Source: Planococcus maitriensis
Lineage (GTDB): Bacteria; Bacillota; Bacilli; Bacillales_A; Planococcaceae
Assembly: GCF_003289925.1 (NCBI RefSeq)
Contig: NZ_QLZQ01000001.1
Span: 1-64,000, forward strand
Reading direction: 5' to 3'
Length of the DNA stretch: 64,000 nucleotides
The notes under the pieces: generated by a model
The model's input: only the letters and a program-made list of their open reading frames with translations
Databases searched by the model: none
What the model was told of the DNA's origin: nothing
Translations under genes and position numbers: made by a program
Shown: piece by piece, positions 1 to 7,823 of the stretch
Position numbering within the stretch: the first letter of the stretch is position 1
Layout: each line of letters begins with the position of its first letter

Positions 1-77
1 TAATTGCTTATCTGAAGGAAAGAAGTGATGGAATAAGCTTCTTTCCTTTCGTTCGTGTAAGTGTACTTTTACGAACG
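1..77 (+). repeat. Partial dif-like site with hairpin and ACGAACG repeat (site A)
   Basis: Right arm TTATCTGAAGG (8-18) preceded by a 6-bp centre (2-7); the left arm would lie before the window. A hairpin follows (GGAAAGAAG 17-25 with CTTCTTTCC 38-46, then T-rich), then an 11-6-11 inverted repeat at 50-77 ending in TTTTACGAACG. The same order recurs at 2157, 3482 and 11392. Assignment as a Xer site is inference from arm similarity to sites B-E. Confidence 0.5.
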
Positions 78-195
78 GTTTCTTCCTGAAAAACTTCATC
101 CAAATTATGTTAAAATTAATATGAGAGTATTTGAACTACTTAAGAATAATTCTTGAATAGTCAAAGAGATAATTTAAGAAGAAGGAGCTTAGTAA

Positions 196-945
196 ATGAA
201 GCATATTTATGCCTTTGAGGAAATAAGAGAGTATGAAAAATTTCAAAATATTATTCAGCGTTTCAGTAAGCGACTAAATGATTATCAATTCCTCTTAGAA
301 GAAGAGTATGCCTTAGTAGACAAACCAAAAGGCGTGGTTTGGACTTCAGCAGAAGCAGCAACTACTATTTTTTCTGATCTACCGATTCCTGCATTTACGA
401 ATAAAGACACGATATACATAACACCGGATGTAAAAGCTTGGAGAAAGCTATTTATCCAGCAATTGGACGGGAAGGATCTTCCTCATATTCAACGGTTTTA
501 CGAACGGCTTTCTGAGAATCACATCCTTACAATATTAGGTCACGAATTGACCCATCACTCAGATTTATTTTTAGATGAATTTGGAGATGATCGAGAAGAC
601 GGCATATGGTTTGAGGAAGGCATGTGTGAGTACTTACCGAGGAAAAACCTTTTAACGGAAGGTGAGTTCGAGACGATATCAGCAATCGAAAAAGAATTAG
701 TAAATGTATTTACTGAAGCATATGGGGATCGGTCCCTTGATGAATTTGGAAGCAACTCATATACAGCGAGTTTGTCCAGCATCATGTTTGATTACTGGCG
801 AAGTTTTCTTTCCATAAGATATCTTGTGGAAGAATGTTATGAAAATAACATTAAGGCAGTTTTTGAAGAATATCATAAGTGGGATATAGAGGGACGTGTG
901 GTCTCTCTAAGGGAACATTTTGGATTAGACAAGGTATCGATATAG
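196..945 (+). CDS. Putative zinc metallopeptidase (HExxH), cassette gene
   Basis: Protein of 249 residues. HELTH at residues 116-120 is followed about 20 residues later by a WFEEGMCEY segment (E140, E141, E145), the spacing of a gluzincin zinc ligand after HExxH. No signal peptide or membrane segment is visible, so it should be cytoplasmic. AAGGAG stands 9 bases before the ATG. I do not recognise a named family; the peptidase call rests on the motif alone and the substrate is unknown. It is the first gene of a cassette bounded by dif-like sites at 1 and 2157 and is AT-rich like its neighbours, which fits horizontal acquisition. Confidence 0.7.
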   Translation: MKHIYAFEEIREYEKFQNIIQRFSKRLNDYQFLLEEEYALVDKPKGVVWTSAEAATTIFSDLPIPAFTNKDTIYITPDVKAWRKLFIQQLDGKDLPHIQRFYERLSENHILTILGHELTHHSDLFLDEFGDDREDGIWFEEGMCEYLPRKNLLTEGEFETISAIEKELVNVFTEAYGDRSLDEFGSNSYTASLSSIMFDYWRSFLSIRYLVEECYENNIKAVFEEYHKWDIEGRVVSLREHFGLDKVSI

Positions 946-974
946 AACAAGATAGCAAGCAGAAATGGGGAAAT

Positions 975-1006
975 GAATGTAACTTAAGTGCAGTTAAGTT
1001 ACATTC
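975..1006. repeat. 32-bp palindromic repeat, copy P1
   Basis: Perfect 13-bp arms GAATGTAACTTAA and TTAAGTTACATTC around a 6-bp centre (gtgcag). It lies between the metallopeptidase gene and the 59-residue membrane protein; P2 lies on the other side of that small gene. Confidence 0.9.
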
Positions 1007-1049
1007 GAAATTCAATTTTAAGAGATTAAAGCGAATAGAGGTGTAATTA

Positions 1050-1229
1050 ATGAAAAAATGGACTGTAGTTTGGATAGTAATTTTCGCCGCAATTTTAGAA
1101 AGAGTTGTCCATCATTTATTTTTAACAGACAGCTTTATAATTCGTTTATTTACTGCGCTCATATTCGTAGCAATAGGCATTGGAATTGGTTGGATCTCAC
1201 TGAAAAAGAAGCAATATAAACAAGTTTAA
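1050..1229 (+). CDS. Small two-segment membrane protein (59 aa)
   Basis: Open frame of 59 residues with ATG at 1050, preceded by AGAGGTG. It starts MKKWTVVWIV, has one hydrophobic stretch (about residues 5-17), a short His-containing turn, a second hydrophobic stretch (about 29-51) and a lysine-rich end. This looks like an inner-membrane protein with two helices and a cytoplasmic basic tail. No family recognised. It sits exactly between palindromes P1 and P2, so it may be a one-gene mobile unit; that is inference. Confidence 0.6.
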   Translation: MKKWTVVWIVIFAAILERVVHHLFLTDSFIIRLFTALIFVAIGIGIGWISLKKKQYKQV

Positions 1230-1260
1230 TTTTTTTTGATAAGCTTATGAAATCAGTTTT

Positions 1261-1292
1261 GAATGTAACTTAATGTGAATTAAGTTACATTC
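1261..1292. repeat. 32-bp palindromic repeat, copy P2
   Basis: Same 13-bp perfect arms as P1, centre tgtgaa. Lies 31 bp after the stop of the 59-residue gene. Confidence 0.9.
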
Positions 1293-1321
1293 ACTTCCGA
1301 AGAAAATCAATCTTAAAATAT

Positions 1322-1354
1322 AAAGAGGATGCTCTAGAAGAGAGCATCCTCTTT
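1322..1354. terminator. Bidirectional terminator
   Basis: Perfect 14-bp stem (AAAGAGGATGCTCT with its complement), 5-base loop, ending in CTTT. Between the small membrane gene (+) and the DUF4375-like gene (-), so it can serve both. Confidence 0.8.
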
Positions 1355-1365
1355 ATATAAACCCA

Positions 1366-1836
1366 TTAATCTTCCACAACATCGATCAAGTCATTATGTA
1401 TTTCTATAAAGTAATTTTCCAATAAAGTTTCTATTTTCCCATTTTCTGCGTAATACGCATTGTCCGCGGACTCTACCTTACTGTAAAAATTCTCTTCCTC
1501 AATTTCATTCTCTTCCAGAGCCTGGTACAGTTGCCACAAGTGCTCAAGGTAAGTCTTTTCAACGACGGCATAATCAGCAGCGCCGATTTTTTCCAGGATG
1601 TTTACAAGTTCTTCCCGATACTGTTGGATCCCAACTTCCTTGATATAATCTCCCAGCCAATGGAGGAGCATCTCATGTCCGCCACTTTCGAGCTCTGAAT
1701 AATAATGATAGACAACCCATGCTTCATTGACTCTCTTGCTTTCAAACGGGAAATCCTTTTCGCTAATCACACGAATAACAGCATTCCATATATCATCATT
1801 GGTCATCAATTCTTTTCTGTTCATTTTCAGCTTCAC
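1366..1836 (-). CDS. DUF4375/DMP19-like protein
   Basis: Acidic, helical protein of 156 residues. An ESGGHEMLLHWLGDYI segment followed by LEKIGAADYAVVE resembles the 'G-G-(F/H)...N/W...IGA..YA' core of DUF4375 (DMP19-like) proteins; this is from memory and not searched. The frame is open up to 1890, but GGAGG stands 7 bases before a GTG at 1836, which I take as the start. Function unknown; such proteins are often encoded near SMI1/KNR4-type immunity genes, and a SUKH gene lies at 10463 here. Opposite strand to the other genes of its cassette. Confidence 0.65.
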   Translation of the reverse strand: MKLKMNRKELMTNDDIWNAVIRVISEKDFPFESKRVNEAWVVYHYYSELESGGHEMLLHWLGDYIKEVGIQQYREELVNILEKIGAADYAVVEKTYLEHLWQLYQALEENEIEEENFYSKVESADNAYYAENGKIETLLENYFIEIHNDLIDVVED

Positions 1837-2006
1837 AATCGTCCCTCCAAATGTATGCAGTGAGCAGTTCTTTGCAGATATTTGACTCAATACTCAATTC
1901 GCCATGCTCCAGGAAAATCCTCTTAAGACCTTCTTTGAAAAATGAAGAGTTTCAATTATCATCAAAAGTAATTTATAGAGCTGACGATTGAGTTTTTTAA
2001 AATTCT

Positions 2007-2038
2007 GAATGTAACTTAATCTAAATTAAGTTACATTC
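2007..2038. repeat. 32-bp palindromic repeat, copy P3
   Basis: Perfect 13-bp arms identical to P1 and P2, centre tctaaa. Lies 119 bp before dif-like site B. Confidence 0.9.
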
Positions 2039-2156
2039 AAAAACTTGATTCTACTGGATTCACCAGAAAATCATTCAGAACTAATTTTATTAGAAAAAAT
2101 GATACATTCAGAATGCTTTTCTATAAGGTTTTAAAACATGAATCTCAAAAAATGTA

Positions 2157-2184
2157 GGTTTACATATCAAAACTTATCGGAAGC
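2157..2184 (+). repeat. dif-like site B
   Basis: Arms GGTTTACATAT and TTATCGGAAGC around a 6-bp centre caaaac, an 11-6-11 layout. In reverse complement the arms compare well with the Bacillus subtilis dif arms ACTTCCTAGAA and TTATGTAAACT (known sequence). Call as a Xer target is inference. Confidence 0.6.
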
Positions 2185-2198
2185 TGTACAAATAGAAA

Positions 2199-2267
2199 GG
2201 GGGAGTAGATACATTTTTGTTCGCATATACTCTCCCTTTTGTTTGCAAAAATGAACTTTTATGAACG
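2199..2267 (+). repeat. Hairpin plus ACGAACG-type inverted repeat (site B unit)
   Basis: Imperfect terminator-like hairpin (GGGAGTAGATAC with GCATATACTCTCCC, then TTTTGTTT), then 28 bases at 2240-2267 with arms TGTTTGCAAAA and TTTTATGAACG around ATGAAC. Same order as at sites A, C and E. Confidence 0.6.
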
Positions 2268-2534
2268 GTCAATTTAACAAAGAATACGATTTATGAATAC
2301 TTATGGAGAATTAAATATTTATAAAGAATTGAGACCTGATTGTGATATGGTATTTATATGGAAGTGAAATTACTGAAAATAGTAATAAAGAAAATTGGTT
2401 TTAGGTGATGAGGTATTGAAATATAGATTTTGGCGGTCCGTCAATTAGTTTTAGTGGTGTATCTTTAACTTCATTTAGCATTCAAGATAACACATACTAT
2501 ACAAATATTATGCTGATTTAGGGAGTGAGTAAAA

Positions 2535-3092
2535 TTGAAAAAGAAAAATATTTTATTTCTTATTACTGTCGTAGTATTCCTAACATTATTTATAGGTGTT
2601 AGCGGTTATGTGTATCCTTTTTCACCCATCGGCTACACAAAATCCGTCACCGTTCAGCATGGTTTTACGGATAAATACGATAGCAAATTTGAAGAAATAG
2701 AAAGTATGCTCAATAATACAAATTCGAATGATATTTTTCTGGATCAAATAGAGGTTACTCTAGAGACAGTAGATTTAAACTGGCTACGGTCAAATGAAAT
2801 GCAAAAAGTGAATCTAAATCAATTGCAAAAAATGGAATTGGAAGCTCAAGATCAATACCAAGGAAATTTAGGATTATCGAGAGGGTATGAAAATATTGAC
2901 GCGAAATCTTTGCAATACTTAAACGCATTAACAGATGGATTTAAGAAAGCGGAGGATGAACTACAAAGAATTATATACCCTGAATTAAGCTCACGATCCA
3001 ACATCGAAGAGAAAGTGTCTCATTTACCGTCAATCTATTACGTTATCCTTGTTAACATTGAACGTTTAGTTGAAGAATACCAAAAAAATTAA
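2535..3092 (+). CDS. Exported or membrane-anchored hypothetical protein
   Basis: Protein of 185 residues starting at TTG 2535 behind GGGAGTGAG (2521-2529). Residues 1-4 are MKKK, followed by a hydrophobic segment (about 5-25) that could be an uncleaved signal anchor; the rest is hydrophilic, acidic and mostly helical, with no cysteine. No family recognised. It is the only gene between dif-like sites B and C, beside IS relics. Possibly a secreted or membrane-tethered accessory protein; no function is proposed. Confidence 0.7.
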   Translation: MKKKNILFLITVVVFLTLFIGVSGYVYPFSPIGYTKSVTVQHGFTDKYDSKFEEIESMLNNTNSNDIFLDQIEVTLETVDLNWLRSNEMQKVNLNQLQKMELEAQDQYQGNLGLSRGYENIDAKSLQYLNALTDGFKKAEDELQRIIYPELSSRSNIEEKVSHLPSIYYVILVNIERLVEEYQKN

Positions 3093-3249
3093 AGGGCTTG
3101 TCATAACAACAATAAAGCTGCACTCAAATTAGGTGAAACCTAAAAAGTGCTCCCCCTTGGAACAAACCCAAAAAGTTAGAGAAAGAATTAAGCCATAGGT
3201 TCGGTATTCGTCCGGACTCATGGTTTTTAATGATTCTCCACTAACTATC
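3093..3249. other. Possible insertion-sequence debris
   Basis: No gene. A short hairpin (TTAGGT with ACCTAA) and the string GGAACAAACCCAAAAAGTTAG look like the outer end of an IS3-family element, judged from memory only. It runs into the IS256-type relic. Confidence 0.25.
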
Positions 3250-3326
3250 GAGATGTTCGAACAGGATGAATGAAACTATATGCAATAAAAGGATTTACTT
3301 ATTTACATGTAATTCTTGACGGTCTC
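3250..3326 (+). mobile_element. Relic right end of an IS256-family element
   Basis: This 77-bp stretch aligns without gaps to the last 77 bp of the intact IS256-type element (13286-13362), with about 61 identical positions by eye. It includes the last codons of a transposase frame (...EMFEQDE stop) and the terminal GACGGTCTC. The rest of the element is absent. Palindrome P4 starts 5 bp beyond the IS end. Confidence 0.8.
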
Positions 3327-3331
3327 ATTTG

Positions 3332-3363
3332 GAATTTAACTTAATATCAAGTAAGTTATATAC
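3332..3363. repeat. Degenerate copy of the 32-bp palindrome (P4)
   Basis: Arms GAATTTAACTTAA and GTAAGTTATATAC around tatcaa; several substitutions relative to P1-P3. Lies 118 bp before site C, the same spacing as P3 to site B (118-119 bp). Confidence 0.75.
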
Positions 3364-3481
3364 CAAAACTTAATTCAAGAAGCTTCGAAGCTCAAGAAAA
3401 GAAAGTAGATTAGCTAGAAAAAATCATACATTCAAAAGATCGCTCCATAAAGTTTTTAAGGTTGAATTCCAAAAGAATATA

Positions 3482-3509
3482 AGTTTACATATGACCAATT
3501 ATCGGCAGG
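3482..3509 (+). repeat. dif-like site C
   Basis: Arms AGTTTACATAT and TTATCGGCAGG around gaccaa (11-6-11). Same orientation as site B. Confidence 0.6.
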
Positions 3510-3571
3510 GAAGAAGTGATGGAAAAGCTTCGTTCCTGCCTTTTGTTCTTTTAAGTGTACTTTTACGAACG
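3504..3571 (+). repeat. Terminator hairpin plus ACGAACG-type inverted repeat (site C unit)
   Basis: GGCAGGGAAGAAG (3504-3516) pairs with CTTCGTTCCTGCC (3528-3540), followed by TTTTGTT: a good intrinsic terminator whose stem overlaps the right arm of site C. The 28 bases at 3544-3571 have arms TGTTCTTTTAA and TTTTACGAACG around GTGTAC. Confidence 0.65.
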
Positions 3572-3655
3572 CTTTTAATCATTAACAAGTAAATATGAAA
3601 AAGCAGTGGTGAAAATATTGAAGTTGCACCTCTGTTTTAATTAGAAATGATTAAC

Positions 3656-3874
3656 TTATAGATGTGACGCTGTTTCTTTCACTAGTTTTAACCCTGTGGA
3701 AATGATCGTTGCTACGTTTTCGGAACCTTGGACATGGCCTTCCACAATCACTTCGTCTATGATTTCAAAACTGAAATAGTTTTGCATTACAGCACGCATA
3801 GATATTTTTATAATTAATTTTATGAAGCTTTTTGCAGACATTATTACTTTATTTGTATAAGAATCATGTATCAT
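3656..3874 (-). CDS. Short hypothetical ORF, possibly a gene fragment
   Basis: Open frame of 72 residues, divergent from the GntR gene. No ribosome site precedes the ATG at 3874 or the internal ATG codons, which argues for a remnant. The C-terminal part (FEIIDEVIVEGHVQGSENVATIISTG...) faintly recalls the tail of DUF3870 proteins; I could not verify this. It may equally be chance open frame. Confidence 0.3.
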   Translation of the reverse strand: MIHDSYTNKVIMSAKSFIKLIIKISMRAVMQNYFSFEIIDEVIVEGHVQGSENVATIISTGLKLVKETASHL

Positions 3875-3924
3875 AATATAATAGTAAAGAAATAGAATCA
3901 GGAAAATTGGGGGGTGATTTAAGT

Positions 3925-4641
3925 ATGAACTTAGAAGAAGAACTCCAATTATTCATCCATAATTTAGAAGGAATGGATAAATACCGATTGCCACAAAGAG
4001 CATATCATACGATTCGACTGGCCATCCGTGACTTAATTCTACCACCTGGAACAACCCTCCTTGAACGTGAAATCAGTGAAACGCTTCAAATGAGTCGTAC
4101 GCCTGTCAGAGAGGCACTGGTTCGATTGGAGATAGAAGGTGTTGTTCGACTGGTTCCCAGACGGGGATTTATCGTAGAGCCGATCGAGCAGCATGATCTA
4201 AAAGAAGTTTATGAAATTATCACCACATTGGACAGCCTTGCCATCGAAACAGCCACTGCTAATGCCACTATTGGAGAACTGGATTATCTGGAAACCATTA
4301 TCGAGGAACAGCAAGCCGCACTGATAAAAGAGGATTTGAAGCAGTGGTCGGTACTGGATGATTTGTTCCATACGACAATCACTGAGTATGCACAAAATAA
4401 GCGCTTGAAAGCGGCGATTGACAGCTATGCTGATCAATCGTACCGGGCGAGATTGTTCACAATCAAAGAACGGCCCATTCCACAGCGGTCGATCATCGAA
4501 CATAAAGCCATTGTTTTCTGTATGCGTGCAAAAGATGGCAAGGCGGCTAGTATGCTGATTCAATCCCACCGGAGGCGTGCTCAGAAAGAAATACTGGAAG
4601 TGCTGGATAACATCAATCAAATTAGAATCGCAAGCAACTAA
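3925..4641 (+). CDS. GntR-family transcriptional regulator, FCD type
   Basis: Regulator of 238 residues: N-terminal winged helix-turn-helix (about residues 18-85, with LLEREISETLQMSRTPVREALVRLEIEGVV and the wing RRGFIVEP), then an all-helical FCD effector domain. FCD regulators of the GntR superfamily usually sense carboxylates or sugar acids and bind short palindromes. An in-frame TTG exists at 3907, but GGGGGGTGA stands directly before ATG 3925. It ends at a strong terminator shared with the convergent transporter gene. The likely targets are the paired operators at 6455 and 6577 controlling the transporter and the tartrate dehydrogenase operon (inference). Confidence 0.9.
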   Translation: MNLEEELQLFIHNLEGMDKYRLPQRAYHTIRLAIRDLILPPGTTLLEREISETLQMSRTPVREALVRLEIEGVVRLVPRRGFIVEPIEQHDLKEVYEIITTLDSLAIETATANATIGELDYLETIIEEQQAALIKEDLKQWSVLDDLFHTTITEYAQNKRLKAAIDSYADQSYRARLFTIKERPIPQRSIIEHKAIVFCMRAKDGKAASMLIQSHRRRAQKEILEVLDNINQIRIASN

Positions 4642-4679
4642 AAAGCGGCCTTCTCTATCAAAGAGGAGACCGCTTTTTT
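4640..4679. terminator. Bidirectional terminator
   Basis: AAAAAGCGGCCTTCTCT pairs with AGAGGAGACCGCTTTTT apart from two wobble positions, with A and T tracts at both ends; between convergent gntR and the transporter gene. Confidence 0.85.
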
Positions 4680-4693
4680 ATTGCATCATCAGT

Positions 4694-6340
4694 TTACATC
4701 AAATGCCCAAAAATGATTGGCACGTAGAAGTAGGCGATGATAACAGAGAAAACTATGGAGAATAAATTAAGCCAAACACCGGTTAAGGCCATAGTGCTCA
4801 TTTTTACATAACCGGTTCCAAACACAATCGCATTTGGCGGAGCGGCAACAGGGAACATATAGGCAAATGTAGCGCCCATATTGGCTGCAACCATAAGGAT
4901 GATTGAATCAGTCCCAAGCGTTGTAGCAGCAACAGCAACAATCGGATAAACCATCGTCGCAGTAGCTGTATTTGAAGTAAACTCGGTCATGATAGTGATG
5001 GTCCCGACAATTAAAGCGATAGTAACAAAAAGCGGGATGTTTCCGAATCCGGTCAACTGTCCGCCAATCCATTGATCAAGCCCCGATTCCATAATGCCGG
5101 CCGCTAGTGCAAGACCACCGCCAAAGAGCCATAATATTCCCCATGGAAGCTTTAAAATCGTATCCCAGTCTAAAATATTTCCATCTTTATTCTTGGCTGG
5201 AATGGCAAATAAGAGAATCCCTGCGATTAAAGCAATTAAGGTATCGTCCAATCCAGGAATAAACTTGTTAAGGATAAAGCTACGAGTAATCCAAGCCACA
5301 CCTGTTAGAGTGAAAACTGTTAAAATGACTTTTTCTTCATAACTCATTTTTCCTAGACCAACCAATTCTTTCTTAACGATTTCCCTGCCACCTGGCATAC
5401 TTTGCAATTTCATTGGAAAAGCAATTTTTGTCAGGTAAAGCCAAATAAGTGGAATTAGAATAGCCACCATCGGAAGTCCGAAAAGGAACCAGCGGGCAAA
5501 AGTGATTTCAACGTCATATAAGCTTTTGACTGTGGCGGCTAGGATGATATTAGCTGGAGCTCCTACCAAAGAGCCAAACCCACCAATAGTTGCGGCGTAA
5601 GCGGTCCCAAGCATTAATGCAGTTCCGAATGGGAATTTTCCGGGAGTAGTATCGACTTCAGTTTTACCTTTAAGTGAATCGGCAACGTGCTTTGCAACAG
5701 CCAGACTTATAGGAACCATCATCATGGTTGTAGCGGTATTTGAAATGAACATAGATAAAAATGCTGTAGCTACCATAAAACCGAGAATAAGCATATTTGG
5801 ATTGGTACCGACAAATGAAATGATGGATAAAGCAATACGCTTGTGTAAATTCCATTTCTCCATTGATAACGCTATCATAAAACTTCCAGCAAACAAGAAA
5901 ATTAACGGATCTCCATAATTTGCGGAAACAACACCCGTCTCCATCACTCCGAGAAGCGGGAATAGTAATAATGGAAGCAAGGAAGTGATTGGAATCGGCA
6001 TGGCTTCCGTAACCCACCACGTAGCTACCCAGGCAACGATTGCCAAAACGGTTACTGCTGTTGCTGACATATCAGCGGGAGAAACCAGTAACTTTATCAG
6101 GAGAAAAAGAATCGGGCCAAGTAACAAACCGATTAACTGAGGCTTAGTATAACTGGTCGATCGATCATGGGGTTCTTTTGAATTCGCGTATTTCGTCTTT
6201 TCTTCTTTAGAAAGATCGGCAGTTGAGCGAGCGGCCGTACTCATAGCTAGGACATTGAGTGTTAGAATTGCTTTCATCATTGCTTTGGCCTGGTCATTCC
6301 AAGCCCACATTTGAACCCACCATTTTTTTGCAACTGTCAT
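4694..6340 (-). CDS. sdcS: SLC13/DASS sodium:dicarboxylate symporter
   Basis: Integral membrane protein of 548 residues with roughly a dozen hydrophobic segments. It carries both Ser-Asn-Thr substrate motifs of the divalent anion:sodium symporter family: SNTATTMMM near residue 200 and EFTSNTATATM near residue 455. Family members (SdcS of Staphylococcus, VcINDY) import succinate, malate, fumarate and related C4 acids with sodium. The N-terminus carries about 60 extra hydrophilic residues before the first helix. AAGGGAAG precedes the ATG. Divergent from the tartrate/D-malate dehydrogenase operon, with operator-like sites in both promoters, so tartrate or D-malate is the probable substrate. Confidence 0.9.
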   Translation of the reverse strand: MTVAKKWWVQMWAWNDQAKAMMKAILTLNVLAMSTAARSTADLSKEEKTKYANSKEPHDRSTSYTKPQLIGLLLGPILFLLIKLLVSPADMSATAVTVLAIVAWVATWWVTEAMPIPITSLLPLLLFPLLGVMETGVVSANYGDPLIFLFAGSFMIALSMEKWNLHKRIALSIISFVGTNPNMLILGFMVATAFLSMFISNTATTMMMVPISLAVAKHVADSLKGKTEVDTTPGKFPFGTALMLGTAYAATIGGFGSLVGAPANIILAATVKSLYDVEITFARWFLFGLPMVAILIPLIWLYLTKIAFPMKLQSMPGGREIVKKELVGLGKMSYEEKVILTVFTLTGVAWITRSFILNKFIPGLDDTLIALIAGILLFAIPAKNKDGNILDWDTILKLPWGILWLFGGGLALAAGIMESGLDQWIGGQLTGFGNIPLFVTIALIVGTITIMTEFTSNTATATMVYPIVAVAATTLGTDSIILMVAANMGATFAYMFPVAAPPNAIVFGTGYVKMSTMALTGVWLNLFSIVFSVIIAYFYVPIIFGHLM

Positions 6341-6443
6341 AAATACTTCCCTTCTTTCTTCTTAAATATTATCGAAAAATGATACCGCTTACACAATTGG
6401 GGAAGAGCTTTTAAAAATGCTGTTGACGTCTTACTTAAGTAGA

Positions 6444-6473
6444 ATTCTAACTTTATGTATACGTTAATGTCAA
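6444..6473 (-). promoter_or_regulatory. Promoter and operator of the dicarboxylate transporter
   Basis: On the minus strand: -35 TTGACA (6473-6468), 18-bp spacer, -10 TAGAAT (6449-6444). The spacer holds ATTAACGTATACATAAAG, closely matching the palindrome in the divergent promoter (common core ATTAAyGyATAC). A repressor bound here would block the promoter. Confidence 0.7.
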
Positions 6474-6570
6474 TGCAAAAATAAAAATATTCAAAAAACT
6501 TAATTAAAATCTCATATTTAAGGGTTGAATCAATTACTATTAAATTATTTTTGAAAATTAAAATATTTAA

Positions 6571-6598
6571 TTGACATTAATGCATACGTTAATATAAT
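6571..6598 (+). promoter_or_regulatory. Promoter and operator of the tartrate operon
   Basis: Consensus -35 TTGACA (6571-6576), 16-bp spacer, consensus -10 TATAAT (6593-6598). Spacer and flanks form the pseudo-palindrome ATTAATGCATACGTTAAT, the same motif as in the divergent transporter promoter. Most likely bound by the FCD regulator at 3925 (inference). Confidence 0.8.
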
Positions 6599-6654
6599 AT
6601 ACAGCTTAACACTAATAAATATGCCAGTGATGGCAACTATAGGAGGAATTGCAG

Positions 6655-7752
6655 ATGAGTGAAACTAAAAAATTTCGATTGGCGGTTATCCCAGGTGATG
6701 GAATAGGGAAAGAGGTAGTTAGAGAAGGAATGCGTGTACTGCAGCATATGGCGGAAGAGTCTGATGGTAATTTTTCTTTTGAAAGCGATTACTTTCCGTG
6801 GGGTTGTGAATATTATTTAGAACATGGCAAAATGATGGACGAAGACGGCGTGGAGAAAATCAAAGATCATGATGCGATTTACTTTGGAGCAGTTGGGTTC
6901 CCGGGCGTGCCAGATCATGTTAGTTTATGGGGATTGCGCTTGGCAATCTGCCAAGGTTTCGATCAATGGGCAAATATTCGGCCGGTTGAATTTTTACCGG
7001 GAGTACCCAGAAGATTAAATCATCCGAATGTTGATGATTTAAATTGGATATTGGTACGTGAAAACTCCGAAGGAGAATATTCAGGAATTGGTGGTCGCAA
7101 TTTTGCTGGTCGCGGCACTGGAAATGAAGTTGCTGTTCAATCGTCTTTATTCACGGAAAAAGGCTGCGAACGAATTATCCGCTTTGCATTTGATTTGGCC
7201 CGCACACGGGATAGAAAAAAAGTGACAAGTGTGACGAAGAGTAATGCACAGCAATACGGCATGGTATTATGGGACGAAGTCTTTGCTCGGGTCAGCAAAG
7301 ACTACCCGGATGTTGAAACAGATCAGTGGCTCGTTGATGCTATGGCCGCTCAGTTCGTATTGCATCCCGAAGAACTGGAAGTAGTAGTGGCATCCAATTT
7401 ATTTGCCGATATTTTGTCGGATCTGGGAAGTGCTCTCGCTGGAAGCTTGGGAATCGCTGCAAGCGCGAACTTGAACCCGGAAAGAAGAACGCCAAGCATG
7501 TTCGAATCTGTCCATGGATCTGCCCCGGATATTGCGGGGAAAGGCGTAGCCAATCCAATTGGCACTATTGGAAGCGCGGCATTGATGCTTGATCACTTAG
7601 GATTGAAAGACGAAGCAGTCCAGTTGAATAAAGCAATTGAAGAAACTACGAGACAAGGCATCCTGCCCCGTGATTTAGGCGGTTCATTTGATACAGTAGA
7701 TGTGACAGATGCCATCATTAAAAATTTAGCAAAAGTGAAGACAGAAGCTTAA
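6655..7752 (+). CDS. ttuC: Tartrate dehydrogenase / D-malate dehydrogenase (decarboxylating)
   Basis: Enzyme of 365 residues in the isocitrate/isopropylmalate dehydrogenase superfamily: VIPGDGIGKEV near the start, ENSEGEYSGIGG, TSVTKSNA with the catalytic lysine, and the metal-binding NLFADILSDLGSALAGSLG. The acidic/Trp-rich WGLRLAICQGFDQWANIRP region is typical of the TtuC/DmlA group. These NAD enzymes convert meso-tartrate to D-glycerate, oxidise L-tartrate and decarboxylate D-malate to pyruvate. ATG 6655 lies 8 bases after AGGAGG; an upstream in-frame TTG at 6649 is too close to that site. First gene of the catabolic operon. Confidence 0.92.
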   Translation: MSETKKFRLAVIPGDGIGKEVVREGMRVLQHMAEESDGNFSFESDYFPWGCEYYLEHGKMMDEDGVEKIKDHDAIYFGAVGFPGVPDHVSLWGLRLAICQGFDQWANIRPVEFLPGVPRRLNHPNVDDLNWILVRENSEGEYSGIGGRNFAGRGTGNEVAVQSSLFTEKGCERIIRFAFDLARTRDRKKVTSVTKSNAQQYGMVLWDEVFARVSKDYPDVETDQWLVDAMAAQFVLHPEELEVVVASNLFADILSDLGSALAGSLGIAASANLNPERRTPSMFESVHGSAPDIAGKGVANPIGTIGSAALMLDHLGLKDEAVQLNKAIEETTRQGILPRDLGGSFDTVDVTDAIIKNLAKVKTEA

Positions 7753-7762
7753 TTTAAAGAAT

Positions 7763-7796
7763 GTCGTAATCGATTCAGTTCGATTGCGACTTTTTT
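7763..7796 (+). terminator. Intergenic terminator or attenuator
   Basis: GTCGTAATCGA pairs with TCGATTGCGAC (one mismatch), followed by six T. It sits between ttuC and the glycerate kinase gene, so downstream expression may be reduced relative to ttuC. Confidence 0.7.
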
Positions 7797-7823
7797 CTAA
7801 GTCGGAAAAGGCAGGTGTGAACT

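Larger units (their letters stand above)
1837..2534. other. 700-bp spacer carrying repeats only
   Basis: No convincing gene. Holds palindrome P3, dif-like site B, a hairpin and the ACGAACG-type repeat. The stretch 2090-2160 (TAGAAAAAATNATACATTCA... to ...GTTTACATAT) is visibly similar to 3413-3483 before site C, so the repeat unit is longer than its recognisable sites. Confidence 0.6.
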
